Made by a program: the position numbers and the translations under genes. This document shows positions 43,246 through 55,550 of a stretch of 64,000 bases of DNA, piece after piece. Under the pieces are notes generated by a model. That model was not told the origin of the DNA. It worked only from the letters and a program-made list of their open reading frames with translations, and did no database searches. The DNA comes from Haematococcus lacustris. Lineage: Eukaryota; Chlorophyta; Chlorophyceae; Chlamydomonadales; Haematococcaceae. Within the stretch, counting starts at the first letter, position 1, and each line of letters starts with the position of its first letter. The stretch is from NCBI GenBank assembly GCA_030144725.1, contig JASKMD010000024.1:5415345-5479344 (forward strand), read 5' to 3'.

Positions 43246-44361
43246 GCCTGCTAACATGCCTTGCCACTCTCATACAATGGTCTGTGGGTGGGTCATGCAC
43301 ATTCAGTGCAGCACCCATCAGCCTTGTTACCGTCACTTCCTGCCCTCCAACTTGTTTGTGATGGCCCCACCCCTTCTGTAAGGCTGTACCGCTCAACCCA
43401 AGCAACGGAGCTAAAATCTTGACACCGCAAAGTGGGGCACGGAGTGGTGTGCAGTGGCCATCGCGCAAATGAACATGGTGGTGATGGCGAAATGCGTTGG
43501 GCTTCAGCGCCGCGTACATGGCAGCTAGGCATGGCAGGCGCAGTTCGCTATCACGGCGATGCGTCCTCGATGGTGAGGGGGCTCGTCATTGAGCAGGCTG
43601 CTGGCCGTGCTGGTGGTGGTGCTATTGTTGCGGGCCCCGCTGGTGGCTAACGACCATCAACGACTAATTCGATTCAATAATCTCCAGCAATCTTGCCTTC
43701 GGTGCCCACGTGCGGGGGTCCTCGTAGATAATCAAAGTATTTACAAGTAACTTGAAAAAGTGTGTTTGCAAGCTACTGCGCCTCAGCGCCTCCTTGGTGG
43801 CCCCGAATCTGAAGCGCACTTTGACGTAGCACATAGTGCGGTTGGCGGTCGCTAAGCTGCTGCCCAACCTCGGCAAATTTCATATGAAGTTTCAAATTAT
43901 CTTTGAATTCAACGATGTTTCAGGCAAAGGTCCAGCTCACCACATGCCAGTTTGTGCAAGGGGGTCCCTTTTTTAGTGTGGCTGCCTAGAGAGACCTCTA
44001 TCCATTCGCACTTCGCTGCAATGCCGAGTTATTTCTTGCCCAACGATGGCACTCCGACGCAGCCTGCACAAATAAGAGGCTCGCGGTGCGGGCTGAAATG
44101 AGATTGTACTTCTGGCTCGATGCCAGCCGCAGTTCCATCGCTGATGCCGCTACATACCACTAGAACAATCGATGGTGAGCAGCTGAGGTGTATCCGCGCT
44201 CGCTTGCGCCGGCATGGCCTCACTGGCAAGAGGTAACGCGCCGCTTGCCAGTAGATGCGCAATAATTCGCAGCTGCCAACGCGATGAACGCTATCGAAAA
44301 CGGTTCAGTATTGAAAGAGTATTTGCATGAAGATTACCAACCCCATGTTGGGGACACCTGA
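43246..44361. other. right part of the TCAGG element
   Basis: No clear gene. A minus-strand stretch at about 43780-43890 (FAEVGQQLSDRQPHYVLRQS) looks weakly coding and ends near a CAG; no family is recognised. Confidence 0.35.
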
Positions 44362-44875
44362 GTATAAGCCTGTCTTGGCAAAGGCGGCTGCAAGCATGCT
44401 AGCCCTGTGGCGTGCCCCGTTAGAAGCTTTGCTAGACGACCTAGCGCGTGTGGCAGAAGCGGTGATCATCTGAGCAAGGGCCGGGGCCTGAGCTCTGCAA
44501 GTAGAAAGGCCATTTTTTGTTACATGCGAAAATTCCCGCCCAACATGGCAAGCGCTACCGCCGGACAGCCGCACATTTGACACAACGCACCGACTGCACC
44601 ATCTTTGTTACGCACCAAGGTATCTAGGAGCGTTGAGGAAGCTTCCTGAAACGCTCCTGGTAGTCGCGGCCGGGCCTTAACTCCGGATGGGGTTAAAACC
44701 GGCGGTCCCGGCAGTGTTGAGATCTCTCCTCCCACAATGCGCAAACATGACGCGGCCCGACAACCACCCTAGTAACCACCTAAGAACGCGATGCGCGGGA
44801 AAGAAACGGGGGCTTTCGGTAAAGAATCAAGAGAACACGAGAAACGGGGTGTCCCAACTTAGGTGCTTTACTGTG

Positions 44876-45227
44876 TACTAGCTGAATGAGCCTGGCTTGT
44901 TGTGCGGGCAGGTGGCAGCTATGCCAACACTTCACATGCAACGTTCCATCACTTCTTTTGACCACACCATAGACCAAGTATTTGGAGCGCCCTTGACGGT
45001 GCCTTTTTGACTGAAGAACACATTTGACGACTCTGCACCTCGCAGCTATTTCTTCGTCATGGCGCCTAATGGCCATCAGAAGTGAGCGTGTCAGTGGGGT
45101 TGGTTTTGTAGCTGTCAACGGTGTCCCCCTGATTTGTGCGGAGAGAGAAAGCCAGGATCTGACGAACACATCACTATGAACATTAAGTTAGATCTGGGCG
45201 TAACTTGAAAGAACGTAACTTTAAAGA
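44876..45227 (+). other. displaced 3' flank of S1 copy 4
   Basis: The text CTTGTTGTGCGGGCAGG, CACCATAGACCAAGTATTTG and CCTTGACGGTGCC continues the sequence cut at 35111 and matches 25577-25745 behind copy 3. It shows that copy 4 and its flank once formed one unit. Confidence 0.85.
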
Positions 45228-45797
45228 AAGCCCCATGGTCGTGGGTTAATTAGTTCTGCACAAGAGGCGGCCGCCGTGCTGTCTCACAACCGTGCTATCT
45301 TAAGTGATGTGTGATATACATGCATGGTCTCCCATGGCTTGTTTTGTTGTGTGTTGGTGGGTCGACTGGTCTACTGGTAGGCATGAGTGCCGCCAAATTC
45401 AACAGTTGAACTCGGCATCACCTCCCACAATCCAGGTTGGCTTTATCATCCTGACCTGCTTTATGAAGTTGGGCGAAAGTCTTGTGTAAACAGCAAAGCT
45501 CTTGCTTCAAGTCAAGTGTAATGACCACGCAACAGGGGGCCAGGATTGATAGCTACAAAACTGATCCCGCTAGCCTTTCAACCCTAAAGACCATGGGCTT
45601 CCCGACGTAGAAAAAATGCAACGTGAAGGGTTACTCAGAGTAAAACATCAGTCGTAACGACACCGTCAAGGGGTACTCCAGATACTTGGTCAATGGTGTG
45701 GTTGAAAAAGTGATGGAACGATGCATTTGAAGTGCCACCTGCCCTCAAAGCACGACAAGCCACCAACACAGCCTCACCACTGTTGGTGTGACTGACT

Positions 45798-47976
45798 TCA
45801 AGCTTTTGATGCTGGCTCAGCTGCTGGCTCGGCTGCTTGCTCAGCTGCTTGCTCAGCAGCCGCTTTGGTCTCTGTTGGCTTGGCACGGAGGCGGGACAGA
45901 GACTGGTAGGTGCCATCCGGCCCCTTTTCAAAGCGGGCTGTGGCAAACACCATGGCTGACTGCTCCGAGATTTCAGTAATGAGGATCTGCAAGAAGGGGG
46001 TCGACAGCAGGAAGGAAGGTCAGGAGCAGAAGTGATAATGATAGGAAATGGTGGGCCAGGCGTGGTGAAGGGGTTGGGTGGGCAGCAGTAGGGGATGAAG
46101 ATGGGTGTGAGGGGTGCCAGCAACAAGGGGGAAGGGGTTAGGGGAGCGGGAGGGTGTGGAAAAGGCGCCACAGCCAGCCTGTCTACCGCCTAGCTTTCCC
46201 AGGAACTGGTTCGTAACCCACCCTCACCCTTCAACCCTTCCCTGCCCCAATCACATGTGCCTTGGGTCAGGCCATGGCACTGCCGCTCCAGCCCAGCCCA
46301 CCCCAGGTCCGCACCTGCACACTTTGACCTCGTTCTAGGTTCTGGTCAAGGTTTCTGCGGTTCACCAGTGCTGACACACCATCCAACTCAATCAGCCAGC
46401 CATCATTGCGCCGAAACTTAGCCTTGCCAGTTACCACTGAGCCAACCTGCTACCGCAAATGACAGGCCAGGGTCAGATACAGCAGCATGGCTGAAAAGGA
46501 GTGTGGTTTGCATAGGAGCAGGGGCATAGAGAGGTAGGGCCAGGGGCTCTTCAGGCTGTAAGACCACATCAAAGTGTAGTGGAGGGGCAACAGCAGACAC
46601 ACATTGTTGTAGGAAGGGCTAGGCAGCAGGCCAGCACCTCGCCAGGCAGGTCAGGCACAACAATTGCTGCTGCTCAGACCAACTCCATGTATTGATGTGA
46701 CGGAGGTGTGACCCATAGTAGGAACAGATCCACTAGCCATACCTGGAGATTAGACAGAGCTTGCCTGCGCTGCTCCATGATCTCTTTGCTCTTCACAAGG
46801 TGTTGGGCAAGCCCTTTGTCAGCACTTGCGAACACAGCCTGAACACGCAGGGCCATGCACTGCCTCATGCATGCACCCTAGCCAGCTCCCAACATCAGTC
46901 TCGCTTCTTTCTCCAGGCACTCCACCTCACACCCTCTACCTTGTACTGCCCATGTCCTTCCCTTCCCCCTCTCAGCAGGCATAGGGGGGACATTCTCATC
47001 GTGGAGGCCTGTCCCTATCGCCCAACATCAGGCAGGCACACTCAACTCAGCCTGTCACCTTGGCTGGGCGCTCTTGGTCATCCTTCCGGTCTCACCTGCT
47101 TGTCGGTCTTCATCTGGCCCGGCACTAGCTCCAGCGCCTTAGTTGACAGCTGGATGCCCCTCTTGCTGGTGCTGACCACCACTGCCTGGATGCACAAACA
47201 CGTCAACACGCATGCGCATCACGCTCCCTCATTGTGTCATTGTACCTTGCCGTCATTGGTACAGCACACCCACATGCTGCCTGCGCCTAGCGCTACTGCA
47301 TATGGCCTGCCAGCAAGCCAGTGCTGTGCCCACCTTCAGCTCATCGCCTACTGCAAACACCTCTCCAATGGCCGCCACACGCTCATTGCTGATCATGCTG
47401 ATGTGCAGGCTCGCCGGGACTTCATTGTCCAGTGAAACGGATGCCATAACTGGTGATAATCTATGGCATGAGGGAAGCGTCAGGGCAGCGCAGCAAAGGG
47501 CATGTCAGCCAGCAGTGGCAATAGAAGCATAGCGCCATCTCCACCTCACTTGGTGACCTTGCCAGAGTACACCTCATTGACCTGCATTGCAATTAGGTAC
47601 GTCACCAACGATTACGACACGCCCTTTACATATGGGTCTCCCTCTCCTTGCCAGCAAACACATGTTTTGTTCCAGAGACAATATGTGGCGGGTTCAGACT
47701 ATAAATGGGCTAGCAAGCCAAGGTGGATTGCATGTTGCAGCGGTGTGAGTCCATAGCGAGGAAGGATGGAATGGATTGCTGTGAGGACGAAGCAGAGCAC
47801 ACCTCAATGCACACCTCAATGCACACATCAATGCCACACACCTTGACAGAAGTTGTGGACGCCTCAGGCGTGGCTTCGGCAGCGGCATGGCAAGTCAGCG
47901 GCCGCAGAAAGGGCGCAGAAACCGCTACTCGGCGTTGCAGCTGCTGTGCATTGGACACACGGTTATACAGCATCAT
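45798..47976 (-). CDS. plastid ribosomal protein S1-like, array copy 5 (inverted)
   Basis: Minus-strand exons, 5' to 3': 47976-47842, 47581-47550, 47460-47334, 47185-47096, 46838-46743, 46446-46315, 45986-45798, giving 266 aa. Intron phases equal those of the plus-strand copies. Exon 3 begins with an altered base pair after the acceptor, giving KLSPVMASVSL in place of KI(L/S)P, but stays in frame. Exon 4 is one codon short (STSKRGIQL), as in copy 3. Exon 6 reads GKAKFRRNDGWLIELDG. Below exon 1 the intron has a duplicated CATTGAGGTGTG. The 3' flank down to about 45228 matches that of copy 6. Confidence 0.7.
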
Positions 47977-48463
47977 CTCGAGTAGCTAACAAGAAGACTT
48001 GCACTATGTGCGCCGCCGAAAAGATCGTGGCGTGGAAAGTGCTTGCTAAAAGAAATGCATGCAAAGTATCCAGTGCTGCTGTCACCAAGCCCCCTGAGAA
48101 GAGGACGGGCCCGGCTTCTGTCTCTTGATTATGAAGCAGCTGCGACTACTTGAGATCAGTAAGGGTCAAGACAACCCCTGGCAAACCCCTGTAGCTAGTC
48201 TTAGTGTGGGGTGTGCTTGCGCCTATCTCCTAACATGGTCGCCTGGCTTGTTTCACTTTGTTTACCAAGCATCCCATGCCCCAACCCCACACATCCCTTC
48301 TTGTCATAAGACAGGGCAGCATATCGGCTGGCATGCAGTGCGGATACCTGCTAGTGTAGCAGTGGATATTTGCATGTTGTACTTTCCAGCAAGCACTTTC
48401 CACGCCACGATCTTTACGTCGGCGCAAATATCGCAAGTCTTCCTCAAGAGAATCATCCTCTTC
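47977..48463. promoter_or_regulatory. divergent promoter region between S1 copies 5 and 6
   Basis: 487 bp between two start codons that point away from each other. Each side carries its own family leader box (about 47990-48042 minus, 48390-48445 plus). Between them, 48225-48385 is nearly repeated at 51890-52055 upstream of copy 7. Confidence 0.55.
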
Positions 48464-50864
48464 ATGATGCTGTGCAATCGTGTGTCCAATGCACAGCTGC
48501 TGCAACGCCGAGTAGTGGTTTCTGCGCCCTTCCTGCGGCCGCTGACTTGCCATGCCGCCGCAGAAGCCACGCCTGAGGCGGCCACAACCTCAGTCAAGGT
48601 GTGTGGCATTGATGTGTGCATCGAGGTGTGCTCTGTTTCGTCCTCACAGCAATCAATTCCATCCTTCCTCCTTTTCTGACTTGCACCGCTGGAGCTCGCA
48701 GTCCACTTTGGTTTGCTGGCCCATCAATCAATAGTCTGATAATTAAAATCCGCCACATATTCCTTCAGGAACAAAACACGTGTTTGCTGGCAAGGAGAGG
48801 CATACTCACATGTGAAGGGCATGTCTTGAAACGTTGATCACGTCCTCAATTGCAATGCAGATTGACGACTTATGCTCTGGGAAGGTCACCAAGTAAGATG
48901 CAGATGTCTCTGCTGCCTCTAGGCGCCATGGTTCTATCGTCACTGCTGGCTGACATGCCCTATGCTGTGCCACCCTGTCCCTGCCATAGGATATCACCAA
49001 GTATGGCATTTGTAACTCTGGACAACAATGTCCCGGCGAGCCTGCACATAAGGATGATTAGCAAGAAGCGAGTGGAAGCCGTAGGAGATGTGTTCTCAGT
49101 AGGCGATGAGCTAAAGGTTGGCATGGCTCTGGCTTGCTGGCAGGCCACGTGTAGAAGTACTGGGCGCAGGCAGCATGGGCATGTGCTGTACCGGCAATGG
49201 TTTGCTGCCAATAATGGGGATCAAGATCATGATCAAGGGGACAGGGCTAATGCCATATTGCTCCAGCTAGTGCCTACCGCTGCTGGCGCCATTGACTGGT
49301 GAAGGGGCAAGGTGCAATGACAGGTATGAGGGAGGCTGATGTATATGTGTGTTGACATGCTGTGCACACAGGCAGTGGTGGTCAGTGTCAGTGGCAGAAC
49401 GGGCATACAGCTGTCCACCAAGGCACTGGAGCTAGTGCCGGGCCAGATGAAGACCGACAAGCAGGTGAGACTGGAAGGATGACCAAGAGCGCCCAGCCAA
49501 GGTGACACGTTGAGTTGAGTGTGCCAGCCTGAGGTGGGGCTATGGATGCAGGCCTCCATGATGTGAATGTCACTCCCATGCCTCCTTAGATGGGAAAAGG
49601 AAGGACATGGGCAGTACAAGGAAGAGGGTGTGAGGTGGAGTGCCTGGAGAGAGAAGCGAGATCGATGTTGGGAGCTGGCTAGGGTGCATGCTCGAGGCAG
49701 TGCATGCCCCTCCTGCCCAGGCTGTGTTCGCAAATGCCACTGAGGGACTTGCCCAGTACCTTGTGAGCAAGAAAGAGATCATGGAGCAGCGCCGGCAAGC
49801 CCTGTCCCGCCTTCAGGTACAGCTTGTGGGTCACACTATTCCTAGGGTGGGTCACTTCCGTGTCACACTGATATCTGTTGCCTATATGAGCCAGCTTAGC
49901 ATTGGGACACACCATCCTAGTCATTTGGTGTCTAGCAAACATCACATGAGCAGATGAGATTAAGGTTGTGTATCAGTGTGTCGACGACAAGAGCAGCAGT
50001 GGCAGCGGCTGTTATAGTGGCTGCTGCAGCAGTAGCAGCAGCAGCAGCATTGGTTGCACCTGACCTGCCTTTCAAGATGCTGCCCTGCTGCCCAGCTCTT
50101 ATCACAACAAAAGTCTGTGTCTGCTGTTGCCCCTACACGACGATGTGGTCTTGGCGTCCAGATTCCTGACCCACCTCCCCTACCTTCCCCTACATCTGAT
50201 GCCCCAGCTCTTTTTTCTAGCCTCACTCCTTTGCTGCCATGCTGCTGTATCTAACCCTGGCCTGTCATATGCGGTAGCAGGTCGGCTCAGTGGTAACTGG
50301 CACGGCAAAGTTGCGGCGCAAGGATGGCTGGTTGGTTGCATTGGATGGTGTGTCTGCGCTGGTTCGCAACTTCAACCTGAAGTTGGAACAAGGTCAAAGT
50401 GTGCAGGTGCGGATCTGTGCTGTGCTGTGCTGTGCTGTGGGGGGTTAGGGTGGGTTTGGAATCAGGTGAAGGGAGAGCTATCGACAAAGAAAGCTAGCAG
50501 GTAGGCAAAGGCTGGCTGTGGCGCCCATTCTACTCCCTGCCGCTCCCTTAACCACCTCCCTTGCCCTTGCTGCCAGCTGGCATCCCTTTCACCCATTTTC
50601 ATCCCCTACCTCCCCTGACCCACCATCTCTCATCATTTCTACTTGTGTTCCTGACCTTGGTTGCCGGCCTCGGCCCTCATGTTGCAGATCCTCATCACTG
50701 ACATCAGTCAGCAGTCAGCTATGGCGATTGCCACAACCCGGTTTGAAAAGGGGCCGGACGGGACCTACGAGCCTCTGCCCCGCCTCCGTGCTAAGTCAGC
50801 AGAGACCAAAACGGCTGCTGAGCAAGCAGCTGAGCCAGCAGCTGAGCCAGCATTGGTAGCTTGA
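48464..50864 (+). CDS. plastid ribosomal protein S1-like, array copy 6
   Basis: Exons 48464-48598, 48861-48892, 48990-49116, 49372-49464, 49721-49816, 50281-50406 and 50688-50864 give 261 aa. Exon 2 reads IDDLCSGKVTK and ends at GTAAGA; exon 3 has ISPSMAFVTLDNNVPASLHI and SVGDELK. The tail is short (AEQAAEPAAEPALVA). Introns 1 and 2 and the upstream region are almost the same as in copy 7, pointing to recent duplication. Confidence 0.7.
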
Positions 50865-52135
50865 AGTCAATCACACCCACAGACGGACGCTGACAACCCC
50901 AGTCAAGTCAGTTGGTGATGGTGGCCTGGCGTGCTGTGAGGGCAGATGGCAGCTATGTTAGCACTTTACATGCATCTTTCCATCACTTTTCTCCACCACA
51001 CCATAGACAAGTACTTGGAGTACCCCTTGACAATGTTGCTACGACTGATGTTTCATTTTTAATAACCCTTGACCTTGCAGGGTGTTTTTCAATGACGGGA
51101 AGCCCATGGTCGTCAGGGTTGACACAGCACACACAAAGCAAGCCATGTTTGACCGTGCATCTATATCACACAACATATGAATTAGCACGGCTGTGAGACA
51201 ACACGGTGGCCGCCTCTAGTGCAGAACTTACAGCCCCACGACCATGAGGCTCTCACGGATGCCTTCCATGAGGCCATTCCATTGTGTGGGAACAAGCGCT
51301 GCCTCATCCCGGACCATTTGGCATGGGTGATAGACTGTGCGTGTTGTGGGATACATGACGGACATGACGGGCAGCAATGATAGATATCCTCATGGGCCTG
51401 GCATACCGGGTCTTATTCAGAATGCCGGTGAGGTAGCCACACCGCGAGCAAACCATTGACAATTGAACCGTGTGCGCCTGTATAGGGCGTGGCATACCGC
51501 GAGCGCCACTGCTTATGTTCATGCCGGCTCGCGGGTAACACATATGTCGAATTGTGATTTCCTCTTCTCTTCGCTGCTGCAGGGCAGCAAGCTCGCGAAC
51601 AAGAACCTCAGACCCAGAGCAGCAACCTGGTCAAGCGCTCCCGCAAGGCGGACCCCGTCACCGTGACGACTGGTACCAACACCGCCACGGGCGATCAAGC
51701 ATTTGAAGGCCGAGGAGCGTGCGTTGTGCTGCGTTGCGGCTCCAGCGGAGTGTCATGACTAGATATCTATGGTGGGCGGACGCTAGCACAAGCAGCAAGG
51801 CTCTTCGATCAATCTTATTGGTGTGTCTAGGAGAGACACAATCACCATCACAGCCCAAGCTCCTGCTAGAAAGGTGGTAAACATGGTGTGCTATATTGTC
51901 TCCTAACATGGTCGCTTGGCTTGTTTCACTTTGTTTACCAAGCATCCCATGCCCAACCCCATACATCCCTTCTTGCCATAAGACAGGGCAGCATATCGGC
52001 TGGCATGCAGTGCGGATACCTGCTAGTGTAGCAGTGGATATTTGCATGCTGTACTTTTCAGCTAGCACTTTCCACGCCACGATCTTTACGTTGGCGCATG
52101 TATCGCAAGTCTTCCTCAAGAGAATCATCCTCTTC
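50865..52135. other. spacer between S1 copies 6 and 7
   Basis: 50865-51250 is the common 3' flank, including an open stretch after CCTTGCAG (FFNDGKPMVVRVD, about 51083-51121) that may be an old last exon. 51582-51770 follows a good acceptor (CTTCGCTGCTGCAG) and reads SSNLVKRSRKADPVTVTTG, an orphan exon-like piece of unknown origin. From about 51890 the copy 7 upstream region begins. Confidence 0.4.
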
Positions 52136-54653
52136 ATGATGCTGTGCAATCGTGTGTCCAATGCACAGCTGCCGCAACGCCGAGTAGTGGTTTCTGCGCC
52201 CTTCCTGCGGCCGCTGACTTGCCATGCCGCCGCAGAAGCCACGCCTGAGGCGGCCACAACCTCTGTCAAGGTGTGTGGCATTGATGTGTGCATTGAGGTG
52301 TGCTCTGTTTCGTCCTCACAGCAATCAATTCCATCCTTCCTCCTTTTTTAAAGCACCGCTGTAGCTCGCAGTCCACTTTGGTTTGCTGGCCCATCAATCA
52401 ATAGTCTGAATCCGCCACATACTCCATCATACACAAAACACGTGTTTGCTGGCAAGGAGAGGCATACTCACATGTGAAGGGCATGTCTTGAAACGTTGAT
52501 CACGTCCTCAATTGCAATGCAGATTGATGACTTATGCTCTGGGAAGGTCACCAAGTAAGATGCAGATGTCTCGGCTGCCTCTAGGCGCCATGGTTCTATC
52601 GTCACTGCTGGCTGACATGCCCTATGCTGTGCCACCCTGTCCCTGCCATAGGATATCACCAAGTATGGCATTTGTAACTCTGGACAACAATGTCAAGGGG
52701 CGCCTGCATGTCAGCATGATCAGCAAGGAGCGAGTGGAAGCCGTAGGAGATGTGTTCTCAGTAGGCGATGAGCTAAAGGTGGACATGGCACTGGCTTGCC
52801 GGCAGGCCACGTGTAGTAGTGCTAGGCGCAGGCAGTATGTGGTTGGGCTAATTGGCAATGGTTCAATATTGATTAGTGGTAGGTGCAGGGGCATGTAAGG
52901 GGAGGGGCCAGGGCAAGGGGACAGGGCTAAGGCCATATTGCTCCAGCTAGTGCATACCGCTGCTGGCGCCATTGACTGGTGAAGGGGCAAGGTGCAATGA
53001 CAGGTATGAGGGAGGCTGATGTATATGTGTGTGTTGACATGCTGTGCACTCAGGCAGTGGTGGTCAGCACTAACAATGATACGGAAGTTCAGCTGTCAAC
53101 TAAGGCGCTGGAACTAGTGCCGGGCCAGATGAAGACCGACAAGCAGGTGAGACTGGAAGGATGACCAAGAGCGCCCAGCTAAGGTGACACGTTGAGTAGA
53201 TTGTGCCAGCCTGAGGTGGGGCGACGGGGACAGGCCTCCACGATGTGAATGTCACTCCCATGCCTCCTTAGATGGGAAAAGGAAGGACATGGGCAGTACA
53301 AGGAAGAGGGTAAGAGATGGGATGCCTGGGAAGAGAAGCGATGTTGATGTTTGGAGCTGGCTAGGGTGCATGCTTGAGGCAGTGCATGGCCCTGCGTGTT
53401 CAGGCTGTTTTCGCAAATGCCGCTGAGGGGCTTGCCCAACACCTTGTGAGCAAGAAAGAGATCATGGAGCAGCGCCAGCAGGCCCTGTCCCACCTCCAGG
53501 TACAGCTTGTGGGTCACACTATTCCTAGTGTCGGTCACTTCCGTCACTAGTGTGGGTCACTCCTGTGTCACACTGATATCTGTGGCCTATATGAGCCAGC
53601 TCAGCATTGGGACACACCATCCTAGTCATTTGGTGTCTAGCAAACATCACATGAGCAGATGAGTTGGAGATTGTGTATCAGTGTGTTGACAACAACAGCA
53701 GCAGTGGCAGAGGCTGTTACAGTGGTTGCGGCAATCACAGTGGCTGCTGCAGCAGGAGCAGGAGCAGCATTGGTTGCACCTGACCTGCCTTGCGAGGTGC
53801 TGCCCTGCTGCCCAGCCCTCCCTACAATAATGAGTCTGCCGTTGCCCCTCAATTACATTGTAATGTGGTCTTGGCCTCCAGATCCCTGACCCACCTCCCC
53901 TACCTACCCCTACATCTGATGCCCCTGCTCTTATGCTATCCTCACTCCTTTGCTGCCATGCTGCTGTATCTACCCCTGGCCTGTCAATTGTGGTAGCAGG
54001 TCGGCTCAGTGGTAACTGGCACGGCAAAGTTGCGGCGCAGAGATGGCTGGCTGGTTGCGTTGGATGGTGTGTCAGCACTGGTGCGCCGCATCGACCTCGA
54101 TCAGGACTTGGAACGAGGTCAAAGCGTGCAGGTGCGGACCTGGGGTGGGCTGGGCTAGGCTGGAGCGGCAGTGCCATGGCCTGACCCAAGGCACAAGTGA
54201 CTGGGGCAGGGAAGGGTGTAAGGGTTAGGTGAGTATTAGAATCAGCTGAATAATTTGAATCATGTGAAGGGTGAGCTATTGGAAAAGGAAAGCTAGCAAG
54301 TAGGCATAGGCTGGCTGTGGCACCCTTTCTACTCCCTCCCACTCTCTGCACCCCTTCCCGTCACCTTGCTGCCAGCTGGCACCCCTCACACCCATCTTCA
54401 TACCTTACACCCCTGACCCACCATCATCTCCCATCCTCACCATTTGTGCTCCTGACCTTCCTTGCTGCTGTCGACTCCTATCTTGCAGATCCTTATTACT
54501 GACATCAGTCAGCAGTCAGCTTTGGCAATAGCCACAACACGCTTTGAGCAGAAGCCAGACGGCACCTATCAGCCTCTGCCCCGCCCTGCTAAGTTAACAG
54601 AGATCAAAGCAGCAACGAAGCCAGCAGCTGAGCCAGCAGCTGAGCCAGCATAA
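52136..54653 (+). CDS. plastid ribosomal protein S1-like, array copy 7
   Basis: Exons 52136-52270, 52523-52554, 52652-52778, 53054-53146, 53404-53499, 54000-54131 and 54489-54653 give 259 aa, the shortest intact copy. Exon 3 differs from copy 6 mainly in VKGRLHVSMIS, which resembles copy 1 and suggests gene conversion. Exon 4 reads STNNDTEVQLSTKALEL. The second domain has LRRRDGWLVALDGVSALVRR. The tail ends directly in AEPA without the ASKA end. A TGTAA motif lies at 54858-54862. Confidence 0.7.
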
Positions 54654-55370
54654 AGAGCATGATGACAGACACACCAACACAGTAGTGCTGGCTACTCCAG
54701 TAGAGGCAGCTGTTGAGGCTGTGCTGATGGTTTGTTTTACTGTCAAGGCTTCACATGCATTGCTGCATAGTTATTCCTACCCATTTGATTGATGCCAGCA
54801 TTACTGTTCTTCATCTTGATGTTAAAACCAGGGGCTGCTTACACATCTCGTGTGTGTTGTAATGTTAGCTGTCTATCAGTCAGGTTAGACAAGCAAGGGG
54901 AAAATTGGGTACCATGCTGTTCTCCACATTCAGACCACTACTTGCTACCGCGATCGCACCGCTAGCTTCGGCGTGCTAGAAAAGTTAGCGGCTTCGAAGC
55001 GCAGGCCCGCAGGCTGAACATGGTTGTTTGGGCCTAAAGTTGTGTCCACGCAACAAGGTCGCTGTAGGTAGCTACATACATACGTAGTAAGTCTAAGGCC
55101 GGGGCCCGTCTCTCTCGCTAGCCAGGTCCGTTCAGTCGGTTGTACTGGGTAGCTCGGCTTCCTAGCTCCCGCAAAGCTGTGAATGTAAGTAAGCCACAAA
55201 CTCCAGCTCCGAACCCTCATAACATCTACTAACATCTACATAACAGCTACTGCCCTTACATAACCATACATCATTGCATCCAACCTCACATCATTGCATT
55301 ATAACATCCAACCTACATCATTACATCAAACTGGCACTTGTGTCCTCTGTAAACTGTCACTTGTGTTGTG
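54654..55370. other. 3' flank of S1 copy 7 and AT-richer spacer
   Basis: 55190-55330 contains a loose tandem repeat built on CATCATTGCAT and ACATCCAACCT. No gene is recognised. Confidence 0.5.
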
Positions 55371-55373
55371 TGG

Positions 55374-55490
55374 CACCACCCTGAGCACCAGCAGGGCTGG
55401 CTGCACCACCCTGAGCACCAGCAGGGCTGGCTGCACCACCCTGAGCACCAGCAGGGCTGGCTGCACCACCCTGAGCATGCTGGTGCAACA
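55374..55490. repeat. 30-bp minisatellite, four units
   Basis: Units CTGAGCACCAGCAGGGCTGG with CTGCACCACC repeat at 30-base spacing, the last one diverged. It directly precedes the pentamer satellite. Confidence 0.9.
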
Positions 55491-55550
55491 GCTTTGTCCT
55501 CTGGAGCAAGGCTGCATTCAGCTGTTGCTCCTGCTCCAGCAATGCTAGGC

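Larger units (their letters stand above)
35746..44361. mobile_element. TCAGG-ended DNA transposon, 7-bp TSD, itself interrupted
   Basis: Inverted 15-bp ends TCAGGTGTCCCCAAC at 35746 and 44361 are flanked by direct GTATAAG (35739-35745 and 44362-44368). The second pogo-like copy has the unbroken site GGTGTATAAGCCTG near 63747-63760. Without the inner retroelement it is about 2.8 kb. The interior holds G-rich repeats (35985-36200), a possible small exon at 36508-36653 (MRMWDGGHGWMDDDESDDG, ending at GTAAGT) and a minisatellite; no transposase was recognised. The termini recall hAT, but a 7-bp duplication is one short of the hAT norm. Confidence 0.85.
35114..44875 (-). mobile_element. pogo-like (TA-flanked) DNA element, interrupted by nested elements
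   Basis: Inverted ends starting CACAG, then AAGCACCTAAGTTGGGACA, at 35114 and 44875, are flanked by TA (35112-35113 and 44876-44877). Joining the flanks gives GGCAC-TA-CTAG, matching the uninterrupted S1 3' flank behind copy 3 near 25573. Only 35114-35745 and 44362-44875 belong to this element; the rest is a later insertion. A second copy starts at 63123. Coding sequence is on the minus strand. Confidence 0.88.
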
